A stretch of 64,000 nucleotides of DNA from Pseudomonas sp. DY-1 (lineage in GTDB: Bacteria; Pseudomonadota; Gammaproteobacteria; Pseudomonadales; Pseudomonadaceae), in the NCBI RefSeq assembly GCF_003626975.1, contig NZ_CP032616.1, positions 4,378,001 to 4,442,000 of the forward strand, given 5' to 3'. Below the pieces are notes generated by a model. The model had not been told where the DNA came from, ran no database searches, and saw nothing but the letters and a program-made list of their open reading frames with translations. The stretch's first letter is position 1. Each line of letters opens with the position of its first letter. A program made the position numbers and the translations under genes. Of the stretch, positions 49,731-59,202 are shown piece by piece.

Positions 49731-51050
49731 ATGACTCTGCGTAAAGCCGCAGGGCTAGGAGCCCTTTTGTCCCTCGTTACCCCCGGCCTGGCCATGGCCG
49801 CCGACGAGGTCGTGCTGAACAGTGGTGACACGGCGTGGATGATCGTCGCTACTGCGCTGGTGCTGTTCATGACCATCCCCGGCCTGGCGCTGTTCTATGG
49901 CGGCATGGTTCGCTCCAAGAACGTTCTGTCGGTGATGATGCAGTGCTTCGCCATCACCGGCCTGATCAGCATCCTCTGGGTGGTCTACGGCTACAGCCTG
50001 GCCTTCGACACTACCGGCATGGAACAGGGGGTGATCAACTTCAACTCCTTCGTGGGCGGCCTGTCCAAGGCGTTCCTCAGCGGCCTGAACACCAGCAGCC
50101 TGGTGTACGCGATTCCTGAGAGCGTGTTCATCACCTTCCAGATGACCTTTGCCATCATCACCCCGGCCCTGATCGTGGGTGCCTTTGCCGAGCGCATGAA
50201 GTTCTCCGCCATGCTGATCTTCATGGCTGTCTGGTTCACCCTGGTCTATGCCCCGATCGCCCACATGGTGTGGAGCGGCAACGGCGGCCTGATGTGGGAC
50301 TGGGGCGTGCTGGACTTCGCCGGTGGCACCGTGGTGCACATCAACGCCGGTGTCGCAGGTCTTGTAGCCTGCCTGGTACTGGGCAAGCGCAAAGGCTACC
50401 CGACTACTCCGATGGCTCCGCACAACCTGGGCTATACCCTGCTCGGCGCCGCCATGCTCTGGGTGGGCTGGTTCGGTTTCAACGCTGGTTCCGCGGTTGC
50501 GGCCAATGGCACGGCTGGCATGGCCATGCTGGTTACCCAGATCGCCACTGCCGCCGCCGCCCTGGGCTGGATGTTCGCCGAGTGGCTGACCCACGGTAAG
50601 CCGAGCGCACTGGGTATCGCTTCCGGTGTGGTCGCCGGTCTGGTTGCCATTACTCCGGCCGCTGGCACCGTCGGCCCGATGGGCGCCTTGATCATCGGTC
50701 TGGTTGCCGGCGTGGTCTGCTACTTCTGCGCTACCAGCCTGAAGCGCAAGCTGGGCTACGACGACTCCCTGGACGCTTTCGGTGTGCACGGCATCGGCGG
50801 TATCGTTGGCGCACTGCTGACTGGCGTGTTCGCGGCACCGGCCCTGGGTGGTTTCGGCACCGTGGAAAACATCGGCGCCCAGCTGCTCATCCAGTTCGAG
50901 GGTGTGGCCTTCACCGTCGTCTACACCGGTATCGTGACCTTCGTGATCCTGAAAGTGCTGGACGTGGTCATGGGCCTGCGTGTCAACGAAGAGGAAGAGA
51001 CCGTCGGCCTCGACCTGGCTCAGCACAACGAGCGCGGCTACAACCTCTGA
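49731..51050 (+). CDS. amtB: Ammonium channel AmtB
   Basis: A 439-residue membrane protein with a cleavable signal peptide (residues 1-22, ending LAMAA), then 11 helices of the Amt/Rh family. Conserved segments are GLALFYGGMVRSKNVLSVMMQCF, the Phe-gate region and AGGTVVHINAGVAGLVACLVLGKRKG with the pore His; a second His is in DAFGVHGIGGIVGALLTG. It lets ammonium or ammonia into the cell. ATG 49731 follows AGGAGAA. Co-transcribed with glnK. Confidence 0.96.
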   Translation: MTLRKAAGLGALLSLVTPGLAMAADEVVLNSGDTAWMIVATALVLFMTIPGLALFYGGMVRSKNVLSVMMQCFAITGLISILWVVYGYSLAFDTTGMEQGVINFNSFVGGLSKAFLSGLNTSSLVYAIPESVFITFQMTFAIITPALIVGAFAERMKFSAMLIFMAVWFTLVYAPIAHMVWSGNGGLMWDWGVLDFAGGTVVHINAGVAGLVACLVLGKRKGYPTTPMAPHNLGYTLLGAAMLWVGWFGFNAGSAVAANGTAGMAMLVTQIATAAAALGWMFAEWLTHGKPSALGIASGVVAGLVAITPAAGTVGPMGALIIGLVAGVVCYFCATSLKRKLGYDDSLDAFGVHGIGGIVGALLTGVFAAPALGGFGTVENIGAQLLIQFEGVAFTVVYTGIVTFVILKVLDVVMGLRVNEEEETVGLDLAQHNERGYNL

Positions 51051-51105
51051 TCCGATCGATTTCCCCGTTCGGCGGTTGCCGGCGGGGTCGTCGACAGGAA
51101 AGCCA

Positions 51106-51140
51106 AAAAGGGCGCCGCAAGGCGCCCTTTGTTTTTTTTT
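51106..51140 (+). terminator. Intrinsic terminator of glnK-amtB
   Basis: AAAGGGCGCC, a GCAA loop and GGCGCCCTTT followed by a long T-run. Confidence 0.92.
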
Positions 51141-51188
51141 CGGCCGCGCTAGAATGCCCGCCGTACGAGCCGCAACAGGTATTTGCGC

Positions 51189-51614
51189 ATGTGGCAGCAG
51201 ACCCTGATCACCTTGCATCCGAGGCCGCGTGGTTTCCATCTGATTACCGAGGAAATCCTGGCGGCGTTGCCGGAACTGAGGCGCTACCGATTGGGTCTGT
51301 TGCACCTCTGGCTGCAACATACTTCGGCTTCCCTGACGGTGAACGAGAATGCCGACCCCGCGGTAAGGCGGGATTTCGAGCGATTCTTCAATCGCCTGGT
51401 GCCGCAGGGCGAAAGCGGCTATGAACATGACTATGAAGGGCCGGACGACTTGCCCGCGCATTTCAAGGGCAGTCTCCTCGGCTGTCAGCTGAGTTTGCCG
51501 GTCCGAGACGGGCAACTGGCGATGGGCACCTGGCAAGGTGTCTACCTGGGTGAGCACCGCGACCAGGGCGGCGTGCGCCGGGTGTTGGCGACCTTGCATG
51601 GCGAGGCGTCCTGA
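51189..51614 (+). CDS. yjbQ: YjbQ/UPF0047 family protein
   Basis: A 141-residue protein of the YjbQ family. The start at ATG 51189 is preferred over a TTG two codons upstream. [38 protein letters not shown] carries the family motif HTSA-x-NEN-D. The C-terminal [17 protein letters not shown] region is also conserved. The family has thiamine-phosphate synthase-type activity reported for some members; the role here is unknown. It follows the amtB terminator, so it has its own promoter. Confidence 0.9.
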   Translation: MWQQTLITLHPRPRGFHLITEEILAALPELRRYRLGLLHLWLQHTSASLTVNENADPAVRRDFERFFNRLVPQGESGYEHDYEGPDDLPAHFKGSLLGCQLSLPVRDGQLAMGTWQGVYLGEHRDQGGVRRVLATLHGEAS

Positions 51615-51690
51615 ATTTTTTCCGGCAGCGTTAGAAAGCTGGCGCAGCTGGGCTATAACTAACCTGCTTTGGCAAGGCATGAGGTAGAAC

Positions 51691-52005
51691 ATGAGCGACG
51701 AAGAACTGGAACAAGACGAGCTGGAAGCGGCCGACGAGGACGACGGCGAAGAGCTGGCTGCAGCCGATGATGGTGAAAGCGACGACGATGGCGAGGCCCC
51801 TGCCCCCTCCGGGAAGAAGGCGAAGGCTGCGGTCGAAGTCGAAGAGTTGCCCAGCATCGAAGCCAAGCAGAAAGAGCGCGATGCCCTGGCCAGGGCTATG
51901 GAAGAATTCCTGGCCCGTGGTGGCAAGGTGCAGGAGGTCGAACCCAATGTGGTTGCCGACCCGCCGAAGAAGCCGGACAGCAAGTACGGCAGCCGCCCCA
52001 TTTGA
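51691..52005 (+). CDS. sutA: RNA polymerase-binding regulator SutA
   Basis: A 104-residue, highly acidic protein. The N-terminal ~45 residues are almost all Asp, Glu and Ala. A short Lys-rich and helical centre follows (PSIEAKQKERDALARAMEEFLARGG), ending VVADPPKKPDSKYGSRPI. This is the pattern of P. aeruginosa SutA, which binds RNA polymerase and raises expression of rRNA and other genes in slow growth. Position downstream of amtB and yjbQ agrees. I recognise it from memory of the family and rate the name good but not certain. Confidence 0.88.
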   Translation: MSDEELEQDELEAADEDDGEELAAADDGESDDDGEAPAPSGKKAKAAVEVEELPSIEAKQKERDALARAMEEFLARGGKVQEVEPNVVADPPKKPDSKYGSRPI

Positions 52006-52022
52006 GGCTGGCACCCGTCGAA

Positions 52023-52046
52023 AGAGCCCGCTATTGGCGGGCTTTT
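52023..52046 (+). terminator. Intrinsic terminator of sutA
   Basis: AGAGCCCGC, short loop, GCGGGCT followed by a T-run, just after the sutA stop. Confidence 0.85.
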
Positions 52047-52110
52047 TCATGGAGGCGGGAAAGTCTGTGCGAACTCAGGCTCTGCCCATCGTTCGGGGCT
52101 GCCGATGCCG

Positions 52111-52147
52111 TAGGTTGGTATAGAGCGGAGCGAAGCCCAACGATTCC
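52111..52147. repeat. Partial GCGAAGCCC-type repeat
   Basis: 52111-52140 matches 24 of 30 positions with the repeat at 3347-3376. The other arm is incomplete here. It lies between sutA and the convergent HAD gene. Confidence 0.5.
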
Positions 52148-52184
52148 CGGTCGGGCTGCGCGCATGGCGCACCCTGTGAGTCGC

Positions 52185-52889
52185 TTAGTGCCACTTCGCC
52201 CAGCGCGCCAGCACGCCAGGCAATTCTCCCAGGCTGGAAATCTCGGCATCCGGCAGCCTTTCGCCCGTCCAGTCCTTGCCCTGCGGGTTGAACCAGATGG
52301 CACGCAGGCCGGCGCGGCGGGCGCCTTCGATATCGTCGGCCGGATGGTCGCCGATGTGCACGGCTTCCCCAGCGCTGACACCGCCGCGCTTGAGCGCTTC
52401 GAGGAAGGGCATCGGGTCGGGTTTGCCGATGCCCAGCTCTTCGGCGCAAAGGGCGAACTTGAAATAGTCGGCCAGACCCAGGCGGCGGACGTCGGCATTG
52501 CCGTTGGTGATGACGCCCAGGCTGTAGCGAATGGCCAGGCGTTCCAAGGTGGGCACGGTGTCCGGGAAGAAGGTGATGCGGTGACGGGCGTGGAGCATGG
52601 CCTGGAAAGCGCCTTCGGCCAGGTCGACGGCATCGTCGGCGGAATAACCGACACCTTCCAGTGCGCGGCGCAGGGTACGGCGGCGCAATTCGCTAAGGCG
52701 GTACTTCAGACTGGGCTCTGCGGCCAGGACCTCGCCACGAATGGCCCACAGGTGTTCTACCGGCAGGGTGCCCAGGGCCGGGGTGTGTTCCATCAACCAG
52801 TCGCGCATGGCGGTTTCGGCGCCCTCGATCACCGGGCGGTTATCCCAGAGGGTGTCGTCCAGGTCGAAGGTGATCAACTGGATACTCAT
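52185..52889 (-). CDS. HAD-family hydrolase, YigB-like
   Basis: A 234-residue haloacid dehalogenase-type phosphatase. [13 protein letters not shown] (about residues 8-20) is motif I with the nucleophile Asp. [15 protein letters not shown] is motif II, and [13 protein letters not shown] and [17 protein letters not shown] are motifs III and IV. Related to YigB, which acts on the riboflavin precursor phosphate in E. coli; the true substrate here is unknown. Last gene of the lysA-dapF-xerC operon, overlapping xerC by 4 bases. Confidence 0.9.
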   Translation of the reverse strand: MSIQLITFDLDDTLWDNRPVIEGAETAMRDWLMEHTPALGTLPVEHLWAIRGEVLAAEPSLKYRLSELRRRTLRRALEGVGYSADDAVDLAEGAFQAMLHARHRITFFPDTVPTLERLAIRYSLGVITNGNADVRRLGLADYFKFALCAEELGIGKPDPMPFLEALKRGGVSAGEAVHIGDHPADDIEGARRAGLRAIWFNPQGKDWTGERLPDAEISSLGELPGVLARWAKWH

Positions 52890-53782
52890 TCGTCGGCTCC
52901 CCGTCGCTTCGCCCTCGGATGGGCCTGGTCGTAGACCGAGGCCAGGTGCTGGAAGTCCAGGTGGGTATAGATCTGGGTGGTGGAGATGTCGGCGTGGCCG
53001 AGCAACTCCTGTACTGCCCGCAAGTCTTGGGATGACTCCAGCATATGGCTGGCGAAGGAATGGCGCAGCATGTGCGGATGCAAATGCTGGCCCAGTTCAC
53101 GAACCCCTGCCTGGCGCACCCTCAGCTGGATGGCGCGCGGTGTCAGGCGCCGCCCCTGTTGGCTGATGAACACTGCGCCGTCACCGGGATTGGCCGCAGC
53201 GCGCAGGGGTAGCCATTCCTCCAGCGCCTCTCGCGCCTTGCTGCCCACGGGCAGTTCACGGGTCTTGTTGCCCTTGCCGCGTACCCGAACGAGGCCCGCA
53301 GAGAGATCGAGCCCTTCGAGGTCAAGGCCTACCAGTTCGGACAGGCGCAAGCCCGAGGAGTAGAAGAGCTCCAGCATGGCCTGGTCGCGGCGGGCGATGA
53401 AATCGTCTTCCACGCCGCCGTCCAGCAGCTGCTGGGCACGGTCGGCGTCCAGTGCGCGGGGAAGACGACGAGCGCCCTTGGGCGCGGCGAGGCCGTTGGC
53501 CGGATCGTGACGGCAGCGGCCTTCGCGGATCAGGTACTGATAGAGGCCACGCACGGCCGAGAGCAGGCGCGCCAGGCTACGGCTGGACAGTCCATCCTGA
53601 TGCAGTCGGGCGACGAAGCTGCGCAGGCTGCGGACATCCAGGTCATTCCAGTTGGCAATGCCGTACTTTTCGCAGAGCGCACGCACCTTGAGCAGGTCGC
53701 GGTGGTAGCCGTCCAGTGTGTGGGCCGACACCTGACGCTCGCTGCGCAGGTGGTTCAGGTAGGCGTCCAGGTCGGCATTCAT
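52886..53782 (-). CDS. xerC: Tyrosine recombinase XerC
   Basis: A 298-residue recombinase with the catalytic residues Arg146, Lys170, His237, Arg240, His263 and Tyr272 in the correct spacing ([44 protein letters not shown]). With XerD it resolves chromosome dimers at dif near FtsK; no dif site is in the window. In P. aeruginosa this gene was first named sss. Operon member between the DUF484 and HAD genes. Confidence 0.95.
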   Translation of the reverse strand: MNADLDAYLNHLRSERQVSAHTLDGYHRDLLKVRALCEKYGIANWNDLDVRSLRSFVARLHQDGLSSRSLARLLSAVRGLYQYLIREGRCRHDPANGLAAPKGARRLPRALDADRAQQLLDGGVEDDFIARRDQAMLELFYSSGLRLSELVGLDLEGLDLSAGLVRVRGKGNKTRELPVGSKAREALEEWLPLRAAANPGDGAVFISQQGRRLTPRAIQLRVRQAGVRELGQHLHPHMLRHSFASHMLESSQDLRAVQELLGHADISTTQIYTHLDFQHLASVYDQAHPRAKRRGADE

Positions 53783-53811
53783 GGGGCTTCCTTGGAATGC
53801 GCGGCGGTGGT

Positions 53812-54513
53812 CTATCTCACCGAGCGCAGGGGGGATGCGAAGCGCGGTAGTACCCGGGCCAGCACTTCGGCGACATAACCGAGGAACAGGGTGCCGAGGG
53901 AGCTCTTGTAGTGCTGCGGATCGGGACTGCCGATGGCAAGCACGCCGTGCAGGCCCTGGTGGGTCAGGCTGACCACGGCGGCGGAGCCCACCTGGTCACG
54001 TTCTTCGGTGCCGAACAGGAACTCCAGTTCATGGCTGCGCAGCACGCCGCAGATGGTCTTGCCGCCGGCCAGCAGGCCGCCGATGCTCTGGTGGGCTTCG
54101 GCGGTGGTGACACTGCGGCCCACCGGCAAGGTGATCTCGCTGAACAGGATGAGGCTGACGAAGGGCACCTGGAACTCGTGGCGCAAGCTGTCTTCCACAG
54201 CGCCGACCACTTCCTCGAGGCTGGAGGCGTCGAGCAGGTCGAGCACCAGTCGACGGGTCTTGTCGAACAGTCGGTCGTTCTCCCGGGCCACATCCATCAG
54301 CTGCGACAGGCGATGGCGCATCTCGATGTTGCGCTCACGCAGCAGTTTCACCTGGCGCTCCACCAGGGATACGGCGTCGCCTGGCTGGTGGGGGATGCGC
54401 ATCTCGGGAATCAGTTCCTCGTGCTGGACGAAGAACTCCGGATGGAGGCGCAGGTAAGCTGCCACCGTTTCGGAATCGAGGTGCTGCGGCTGGTCCTGGT
54501 GCTGGTCGGTCAT
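53812..54513 (-). CDS. DUF484-family protein
   Basis: A 233-residue protein beginning [42 protein letters not shown], the DUF484 start. A coiled-coil region ([38 protein letters not shown], about residues 47-84) is followed by a GAF-like domain. ATG 54513 overlaps the dapF stop in an ATGA. The family occurs between dapF and xerC in most gammaproteobacteria with no assigned role. Confidence 0.9.
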   Translation of the reverse strand: MTDQHQDQPQHLDSETVAAYLRLHPEFFVQHEELIPEMRIPHQPGDAVSLVERQVKLLRERNIEMRHRLSQLMDVARENDRLFDKTRRLVLDLLDASSLEEVVGAVEDSLRHEFQVPFVSLILFSEITLPVGRSVTTAEAHQSIGGLLAGGKTICGVLRSHELEFLFGTEERDQVGSAAVVSLTHQGLHGVLAIGSPDPQHYKSSLGTLFLGYVAEVLARVLPRFASPLRSVR

Positions 54514-55340
54514 AGGCGAACCTGTCCTTCGAATACTCGGACGGCGGGTCCGGTCATCATAACGGGGTGCCCCGGACCGGCCCACTCGATCAAGAGCCTG
54601 CCCCCCGGCAATTCGAGTTGTACCGGGGAGTCCATCCAGCCCTGACGGATCGCGGCCACTGCGGCGGCGCAGGCGCCGGTGCCACAGGCCTGGGTTTCCC
54701 CGGCACCGCGCTCCCAGACGCGCAGCTTCGCCTGCTTGCGGTCGACGATCTGCAGGAAGCCTACATTCACCCGCTGCGGGAAGCGTGGATGGTGCTCCAG
54801 CTTCGGCCCGAGGCTGTGCACCGGGGCAGTGGCGACGTCGTCGACGCGTAGCACTGCATGGGGGTTGCCCATGGAGATGGCTGCCAGCTCGACGGTCTGG
54901 CCGTCCACGTCAACCGGGTAGGTCAGCGCTTCGCTATCGGCGACGAAAGGAATCTGCTGCGGGACCAGGCGCGGTGGCCCCATGTCCACGGTGACCTGAC
55001 CGTCTGGACGTACATCGAGCTCGATGATGCCGCCCTTGGTTTCCACGCGAATGCGCTTCTTGACTGTCAGGCGCTTGTCGATGACGAAGCGGGCAAAGCA
55101 GCGCGCACCGTTGCCGCACTGTTCCACCTCCGATCCGTCGGAGTTGAAGATGCGGTAGCGGAAATCGACGTCCGGATTGGTCGGAGCCTCGACGATCAGC
55201 AGTTGGTCGAAACCGACTCCAGTGTTGCGGTCGCCCCACTGCTTGGCGTGCTTGGGCTGGATGTGGGCGTGCTGGCTGACCAGGTCGAGGACCATGAAGT
55301 CGTTGCCGAGGCCGTGCATCTTGGTGAAGCGCAATAACAT
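54510..55340 (-). CDS. dapF: Diaminopimelate epimerase
   Basis: A 276-residue cofactor-free epimerase that makes meso-diaminopimelate from the LL-form for lysine and peptidoglycan. The two catalytic Cys are in CGNGARCFA (about Cys75) and [13 protein letters not shown] (about Cys219). The ATG at 55340 ([19 protein letters not shown]) is the family start; an in-frame frame extends 30 codons further up but overlaps lysA. It lies 10 bases after lysA. Confidence 0.96.
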   Translation of the reverse strand: MLLRFTKMHGLGNDFMVLDLVSQHAHIQPKHAKQWGDRNTGVGFDQLLIVEAPTNPDVDFRYRIFNSDGSEVEQCGNGARCFARFVIDKRLTVKKRIRVETKGGIIELDVRPDGQVTVDMGPPRLVPQQIPFVADSEALTYPVDVDGQTVELAAISMGNPHAVLRVDDVATAPVHSLGPKLEHHPRFPQRVNVGFLQIVDRKQAKLRVWERGAGETQACGTGACAAAVAAIRQGWMDSPVQLELPGGRLLIEWAGPGHPVMMTGPAVRVFEGQVRL

Positions 55341-55350
55341 GGATGCGCCC

Positions 55351-56598
55351 TCACTGCGGCAGCAGGCTTTCGCCGGCATAAAGGTCTTCAATAGTCTCGC
55401 GGCGACGCACCTCGAAGGCTTGCTCGCCATCCACCAACACCTCGGCGGCGCGGCCGCGGGTGTTGTAGTTGGAGCTCATCACGAAACCGTAGGCGCCAGC
55501 GGAGCGAATCGCCAGCAGGTCACCTTCGGCCAGCACCAGGCTGCGCTCGCGGGCGAGGAAATCGCCGGTTTCGCAGATCGGGCCGACCAGGTCGAATGTG
55601 CGCTCGGTACCGGCATGGGGTTGCACCGGCACCACATCCATCCAGGCCTCGTAGAGGGCCGGGCGGATCAGGTCGTTCATGGCCGCGTCGATCACCGCGA
55701 AATCCTTGTGTTCTGTGAGCTTGAGGTATTCCACCTGGGTCAGCAGCACGCCTGCATTGGCGACAATGGAGCGTCCGGGCTCGAACAGCAGCTCCAGGTT
55801 GCGCCCCTTGATGCGCTGGCGCACGGCCTGAATGTATTCGCCGGGTAGCGGTGGCTGCTCATCGCGGTAGCGCACGCCGAGGCCGCCACCGAGGTCCAGG
55901 TGGCGAATGGCGATGCCGCGTTCGTTCAGACGGTCGATCAGGTCCAGGAGGCGGTCGAGGGCGTCGAGGAAGGGTTCCAGGCTGGTGAGCTGGGAACCGA
56001 TATGGCAGTCGACGCCGATCACAGCGATGTTGGAGAGGCTGGCGGCCTGTACATAGACAGCCTCGGCTTCATCTATGGAGATGCCGAACTTGTTTTCCTT
56101 CAGGCCCGTGGCGATGTACGGGTGAGTACCCGCATCCACATCGGGATTGACCCGCAGCGATACCGGCGCCTTCATTTCCATGGCTGCGGCCACGTGCTGC
56201 AGGCGTTCCAGTTCGTTGCGCGATTCGACGTTGAAACAGTGCACGCCCACTTCCAGGGCGCGGCGCATGTCGTCGCGGCTCTTGCCGACGCCGGAAAAGA
56301 CGATGCGCTCGGGAGCGCCGCCGGCAGCCAGCACGCGCTCCAGTTCACCGCTGGAAACGATGTCGAAGCCCGCGCCGAGACGCGCCAGCAGGTTCAGTAC
56401 ACCGAGATTGGAGTTGGCCTTGACCGCGTAGCAGACCATGCCGGACGAGCCGGACAGGGCGTCGGCATAAGCCTTGTAGCCGGCCTCGATCGCAGCGCGG
56501 GAATAGACATAGGTGGGCGTGCCGAAGCGAGCGGCGATATCGGACAGCGCTACGCCTTCCGCGAACAGCTCCCCGTCGCGGTACGTGAAAGCGTCCAT
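55351..56598 (-). CDS. lysA: Diaminopimelate decarboxylase
   Basis: A 415-residue fold III PLP enzyme. [13 protein letters not shown] holds the PLP Lys (about residue 59), [22 protein letters not shown] and [13 protein letters not shown] bind PLP phosphate, and the C-terminal [14 protein letters not shown] includes the catalytic Cys. It makes L-lysine from meso-diaminopimelate. The lptM-lysA-dapF order is conserved in gammaproteobacteria. Confidence 0.96.
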   Translation of the reverse strand: MDAFTYRDGELFAEGVALSDIAARFGTPTYVYSRAAIEAGYKAYADALSGSSGMVCYAVKANSNLGVLNLLARLGAGFDIVSSGELERVLAAGGAPERIVFSGVGKSRDDMRRALEVGVHCFNVESRNELERLQHVAAAMEMKAPVSLRVNPDVDAGTHPYIATGLKENKFGISIDEAEAVYVQAASLSNIAVIGVDCHIGSQLTSLEPFLDALDRLLDLIDRLNERGIAIRHLDLGGGLGVRYRDEQPPLPGEYIQAVRQRIKGRNLELLFEPGRSIVANAGVLLTQVEYLKLTEHKDFAVIDAAMNDLIRPALYEAWMDVVPVQPHAGTERTFDLVGPICETGDFLARERSLVLAEGDLLAIRSAGAYGFVMSSNYNTRGRAAEVLVDGEQAFEVRRRETIEDLYAGESLLPQ

Positions 56599-56612
56599 GA
56601 CAGCTCCCCCGA

Positions 56613-56753
56613 TCAGCGGATGTACACGTCTTTCTGGTGTTCCTTCGCTGCTTTCTCGTCGTCAGGCATGTAAAGCGGGCCTTTCTGGCCACAGCCGGCC
56701 AGCAGACAGGCAACGGCGAGCAGGGCGACGAAGGGGGCGTGGAGTCGCTTCAT
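56613..56753 (-). CDS. lptM: Small lipoprotein LptM
   Basis: A 46-codon frame. The protein begins [21 protein letters not shown]; the lipobox LLAGC gives lipidated Cys21. It is followed by the [10 protein letters not shown] signature of LptM (formerly YifL), which helps mature the LptDE lipopolysaccharide translocon in E. coli. It lies 14 bases upstream of lysA. In P. aeruginosa the same-position gene is lppL. Confidence 0.92.
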   Translation of the reverse strand: MKRLHAPFVALLAVACLLAGCGQKGPLYMPDDEKAAKEHQKDVYIR

Positions 56754-56892
56754 GACGGAGTCCTTGCAGAAAACGTGAATTGTTCCGGAGTATACCGACC
56801 CCCCGCCGCCTTGCCTATTCGGTGAAATTCCCGTCTGGCGTGGCCTGCGGGCCTATGCGGCGTTAGCATTGGCGACTGAAAAAGGAGCTCTC

Positions 56893-57942
56893 ATGGACAA
56901 CGCCGCATCCCTGGCCGGCTCGGTCTCGGTCGCCTATCTGCAGGGACTGGTGGAGCGTATCGAACAGTTCGGCGTGACCCCTGCCGAGTTGCTTGGCCAC
57001 GTCCAACTGACACCCGCGATACTTTCCCAGCGTGATCAGCGCATCGCGGCCAGCGCCTACCTGGAGTTGCTCGGGCATGCGGCGCGACTTTCCGGCGACC
57101 CGCACCTTGGCTTGCACCTGGGCGAGGCTGTTCGCCCTGGCCACTACGGCGTGCTCGGCTTTTTGCTGATGAGCTGCGCCACCCTGGCCGATGCCCTGCA
57201 TCGCCAGGCGCGTTACGCCGCTCTGGTGGGCAACCTGGGCCGCGTCGAGCTGGCCGACGAGCCGCCTCGTGAGGGGCTGGAGCCCCTGGTGGCGCATAGC
57301 TGGGAGTCCATCCTGCCGCAGCAGCGCGCGCTGCTGGCTGAAGAAACCCTGTCCGGTTGGGTGACCTTCGGTCGCTGGATAACCGGACTGGACATTCCAC
57401 CAACCGAGGTGCGCTTCCAGCACCCTGCGCCAGCGGAAACCACCGAGCACCAAAGGATCTTTCGCTGTCCGGTACTGTTCGGCCAGGCAGACAATGCCTT
57501 GATCTTCCCCAAGCGGCTGTTGGCTACACCACTTGGCCAGGCCGATGCCGAGGTGCGCCGGCTGTTCGACGGTTACGCCGAACGCCTGCTGAATGAACTG
57601 CGCCAGGGCCACAGCGTTCTGGACCGGGCTCGTGAGCTGCTGGCCGCGCAGTTGTCTGGCGAAGGGCCGGACCTGGAGCGCCTGGCCGACGAGCTGGCAT
57701 TGAGTCCCCGCACGCTGCAGCGCCGATTGCGTGAGGCCGGGTTATCCTTCAGTCAGTTGGTGGATGAGACACGCCAGCAACTGGTGCTGCACTACCTGCG
57801 TGATCCGACCCTGGAGCTGGCCGATATCGCCTTCCTGGTCGGCTTCAGTGAACCCGGCTCCCTCGGCCGCGCCTTCCGACGCTGGACCGGACAGAGCCTT
57901 GGCGAGTACCGTCGCCCCCCATCCCCCAATGCCCTGAGGTAA
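56893..57942 (+). CDS. AraC-family regulator with N-terminal DUF4156-type/arabinose-binding domain
   Basis: A 349-residue AraC-family protein. ATG 56893 follows AAAGGAGC. The N-terminal domain (about 1-230) is the arabinose-binding-like type with HARLSGDPHLGLHLGEAVRPGHYGVLGFLLMSCATLADAL (AraC_arabinose-binding/OruR-ArgR type). The C-terminal ~100 residues have two helix-turn-helix units (LERLADELALSPRTLQRRLREAGLSF and LELADIAFLVGFSEPGSLGRAFRRWTG). It sits between lptM and cyaY and ends 6 bases before cyaY. I do not recall a regulator at this place in P. aeruginosa. The target is unknown. Confidence 0.85.
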   Translation: MDNAASLAGSVSVAYLQGLVERIEQFGVTPAELLGHVQLTPAILSQRDQRIAASAYLELLGHAARLSGDPHLGLHLGEAVRPGHYGVLGFLLMSCATLADALHRQARYAALVGNLGRVELADEPPREGLEPLVAHSWESILPQQRALLAEETLSGWVTFGRWITGLDIPPTEVRFQHPAPAETTEHQRIFRCPVLFGQADNALIFPKRLLATPLGQADAEVRRLFDGYAERLLNELRQGHSVLDRARELLAAQLSGEGPDLERLADELALSPRTLQRRLREAGLSFSQLVDETRQQLVLHYLRDPTLELADIAFLVGFSEPGSLGRAFRRWTGQSLGEYRRPPSPNALR

Positions 57943-57948
57943 ACCCTG

Positions 57949-58281
57949 ATGAGTTTGAGCGAAGCCCGATTCCACGACCTGGTCGATGAAGCCCAGGAGC
58001 GCGTGGAAGACGTGTTCGATGACAGCGACCTGGACCTGGATCTGGAAAACAGCGCCGGTGTGCTTACCGTGCGTTTCGAGAATGGCAGCCAGGTGATCCT
58101 CAGCCGCCAGGAGCCGCTGCGTCAGCTCTGGGTGGCGGCGCGTTCGGGGGGCTTCCACTTCGACTATGACCAGGCCAGCGGACGCTGGATCTGCGATAGC
58201 AGCGACGAGCCGCTGGGCGAGCTGCTCAACCGCGTGACCCGCGAGCAGGCGGGCGAAGACCTTGAGTTCGACGAACTCTGA
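57949..58281 (+). CDS. cyaY: Frataxin-family protein CyaY
   Basis: A 110-residue protein of the frataxin/CyaY fold: MSLSEARFHDLVDEAQERVEDVFDD, with the acidic first helix rich in Asp/Glu that binds iron, and VRFENGSQVILSRQEPLRQLWVAARSGGFHFDY, the family beta-sheet signature. It modulates Fe-S cluster assembly. It ends with an acidic tail overlapped by the next gene. Confidence 0.95.
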   Translation: MSLSEARFHDLVDEAQERVEDVFDDSDLDLDLENSAGVLTVRFENGSQVILSRQEPLRQLWVAARSGGFHFDYDQASGRWICDSSDEPLGELLNRVTREQAGEDLEFDEL

Positions 58282-58465
58282 CAGCGCGCCCCCGGCACGC
58301 TACCCGTCGCCCTGCATCCGGCATTGCTGCCTGGACGATGCTGACGTGTGCGTAGGCTGTGGCCGAACCCTGGCGGAAATCTGCGAGTGGGGCGCGGCGA
58401 ATGATCAGCGCCGGCGCGAAATCTGCAGCGCCGCCCAGCAGCGAAAGCGGCCGCTGCCCGGGTGA
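58262..58465 (+). CDS. Cys-rich DUF1289 protein overlapping cyaY
   Basis: A 67-residue protein starting with TTG at 58262, 20 bases inside the cyaY end. The Cys pattern CIRHCCLDDADVCVGCGRT (five Cys) is that of DUF1289, probably a metal or Fe-S site. The coupling to cyaY suggests a role in iron or Fe-S handling, but the family's function is unknown. The start is uncertain; no ATG fits. Confidence 0.75.
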   Translation: MSSTNSDSAPPARYPSPCIRHCCLDDADVCVGCGRTLAEICEWGAANDQRRREICSAAQQRKRPLPG

Positions 58466-58541
58466 CCGGGTGGTCTTGCCAATCGCAGGTGCGCTGACGT
58501 ACTGTCGGGCTTCGGGCAATTTTGTCCGGGAAGACAGAATC

Positions 58542-58572
58542 TGAAACCCCGCCTTCGGGCGGGGTTTCGCTT
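58542..58572 (+). terminator. Intrinsic terminator after the DUF1289 gene
   Basis: GAAACCCCGCC, a TTCG loop and GGCGGGGTTTC followed by a short T-rich tail. Lies upstream of rnk. Confidence 0.8.
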
Positions 58573-58607
58573 TTCTTGCACACTGAATAAGGAGTCGCGC
58601 GTTCGCC

Positions 58608-59015
58608 ATGAACACCCACCCGCCCATCACCATTACCCGTCTCGACCTGCAACGCCTGGAGCGCCTGCTCGACAGCCTGGAGGAATTCGGCCCCGCCGCC
58701 GAGGCGCTGGAGAGCGAGCTGGCTCGCGCCCAGGTGGTTGGCCATGAGGAAGTTCCGCCGGGCGTCGTCACCATGAACTCACGCGTGCATTGCCGCGAAG
58801 AAAGCAGTGGCAAGGACTACCACCTGACCCTGGTTTACCCGGAAGACGCGGGTGGCGAAGGCAAGGTATCCATCCTCGCTCCGGTGGGCAGCGCGCTGCT
58901 CGGCCTGTCGGTTGGCCAACACATCGATTGGCCGGTGCCCGGCGGCAAGACCCTCAAGCTGACTCTGCTGGACGTCGAGTACCAGCCGGAAGCAGCGGGC
59001 GAATACGCTCGCTGA
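58608..59015 (+). CDS. rnk: Regulator of nucleoside diphosphate kinase Rnk
   Basis: A 135-residue GreA/Rnk-family protein: an N-terminal helical domain (ITITRLDLQRLERLLDSLEEFGPAAEALESELARAQVV) and a C-terminal FKBP-like domain with VSILAPVGSALLGLSVGQHIDWPVPGG. In P. aeruginosa and E. coli Rnk affects Ndk levels and binds RNA polymerase. It sits between cyaY and cyaA. Confidence 0.93.
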   Translation: MNTHPPITITRLDLQRLERLLDSLEEFGPAAEALESELARAQVVGHEEVPPGVVTMNSRVHCREESSGKDYHLTLVYPEDAGGEGKVSILAPVGSALLGLSVGQHIDWPVPGGKTLKLTLLDVEYQPEAAGEYAR

Positions 59016-59049
59016 TTCATTCTTCGCAGTCCTGTCGGATTGAGTAGCT

Positions 59050-59075
59050 GTAGGGGCGAATGAATTCGCCCCTAC
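59050..59075. repeat. GGCGAATGAATTCGCC repeat with long arms
   Basis: A 26-bp palindrome, GTAGGGGCGAAT and ATTCGCCCCTAC about a 2-base centre, the longest copy of this family in the window. Degenerate copies of similar repeats fill much of the 187-base rnk/cyaA gap (to about 59200). No gene is seen. Confidence 0.75.
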
Positions 59076-59202
59076 AAGACCAGTCTCCAGCTGGGTCTGC
59101 GCGTTGGGCTTCGTGGCCTCAGCCACAACCTACGGCAGGACTTCGTCCCGCATCGCGAAAGAACTCGCTTCTACAGGGCGATGGGCCGGCCGGCGTGCCG
59201 GC

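Noticed and set aside
49755..52001. A 748-codon minus-strand open frame across amtB, yjbQ and sutA
   Set aside because: It crosses a strong terminator and three solid plus-strand genes, and its composition (His/Gln/Ala and Ser runs) is that of antisense frames.
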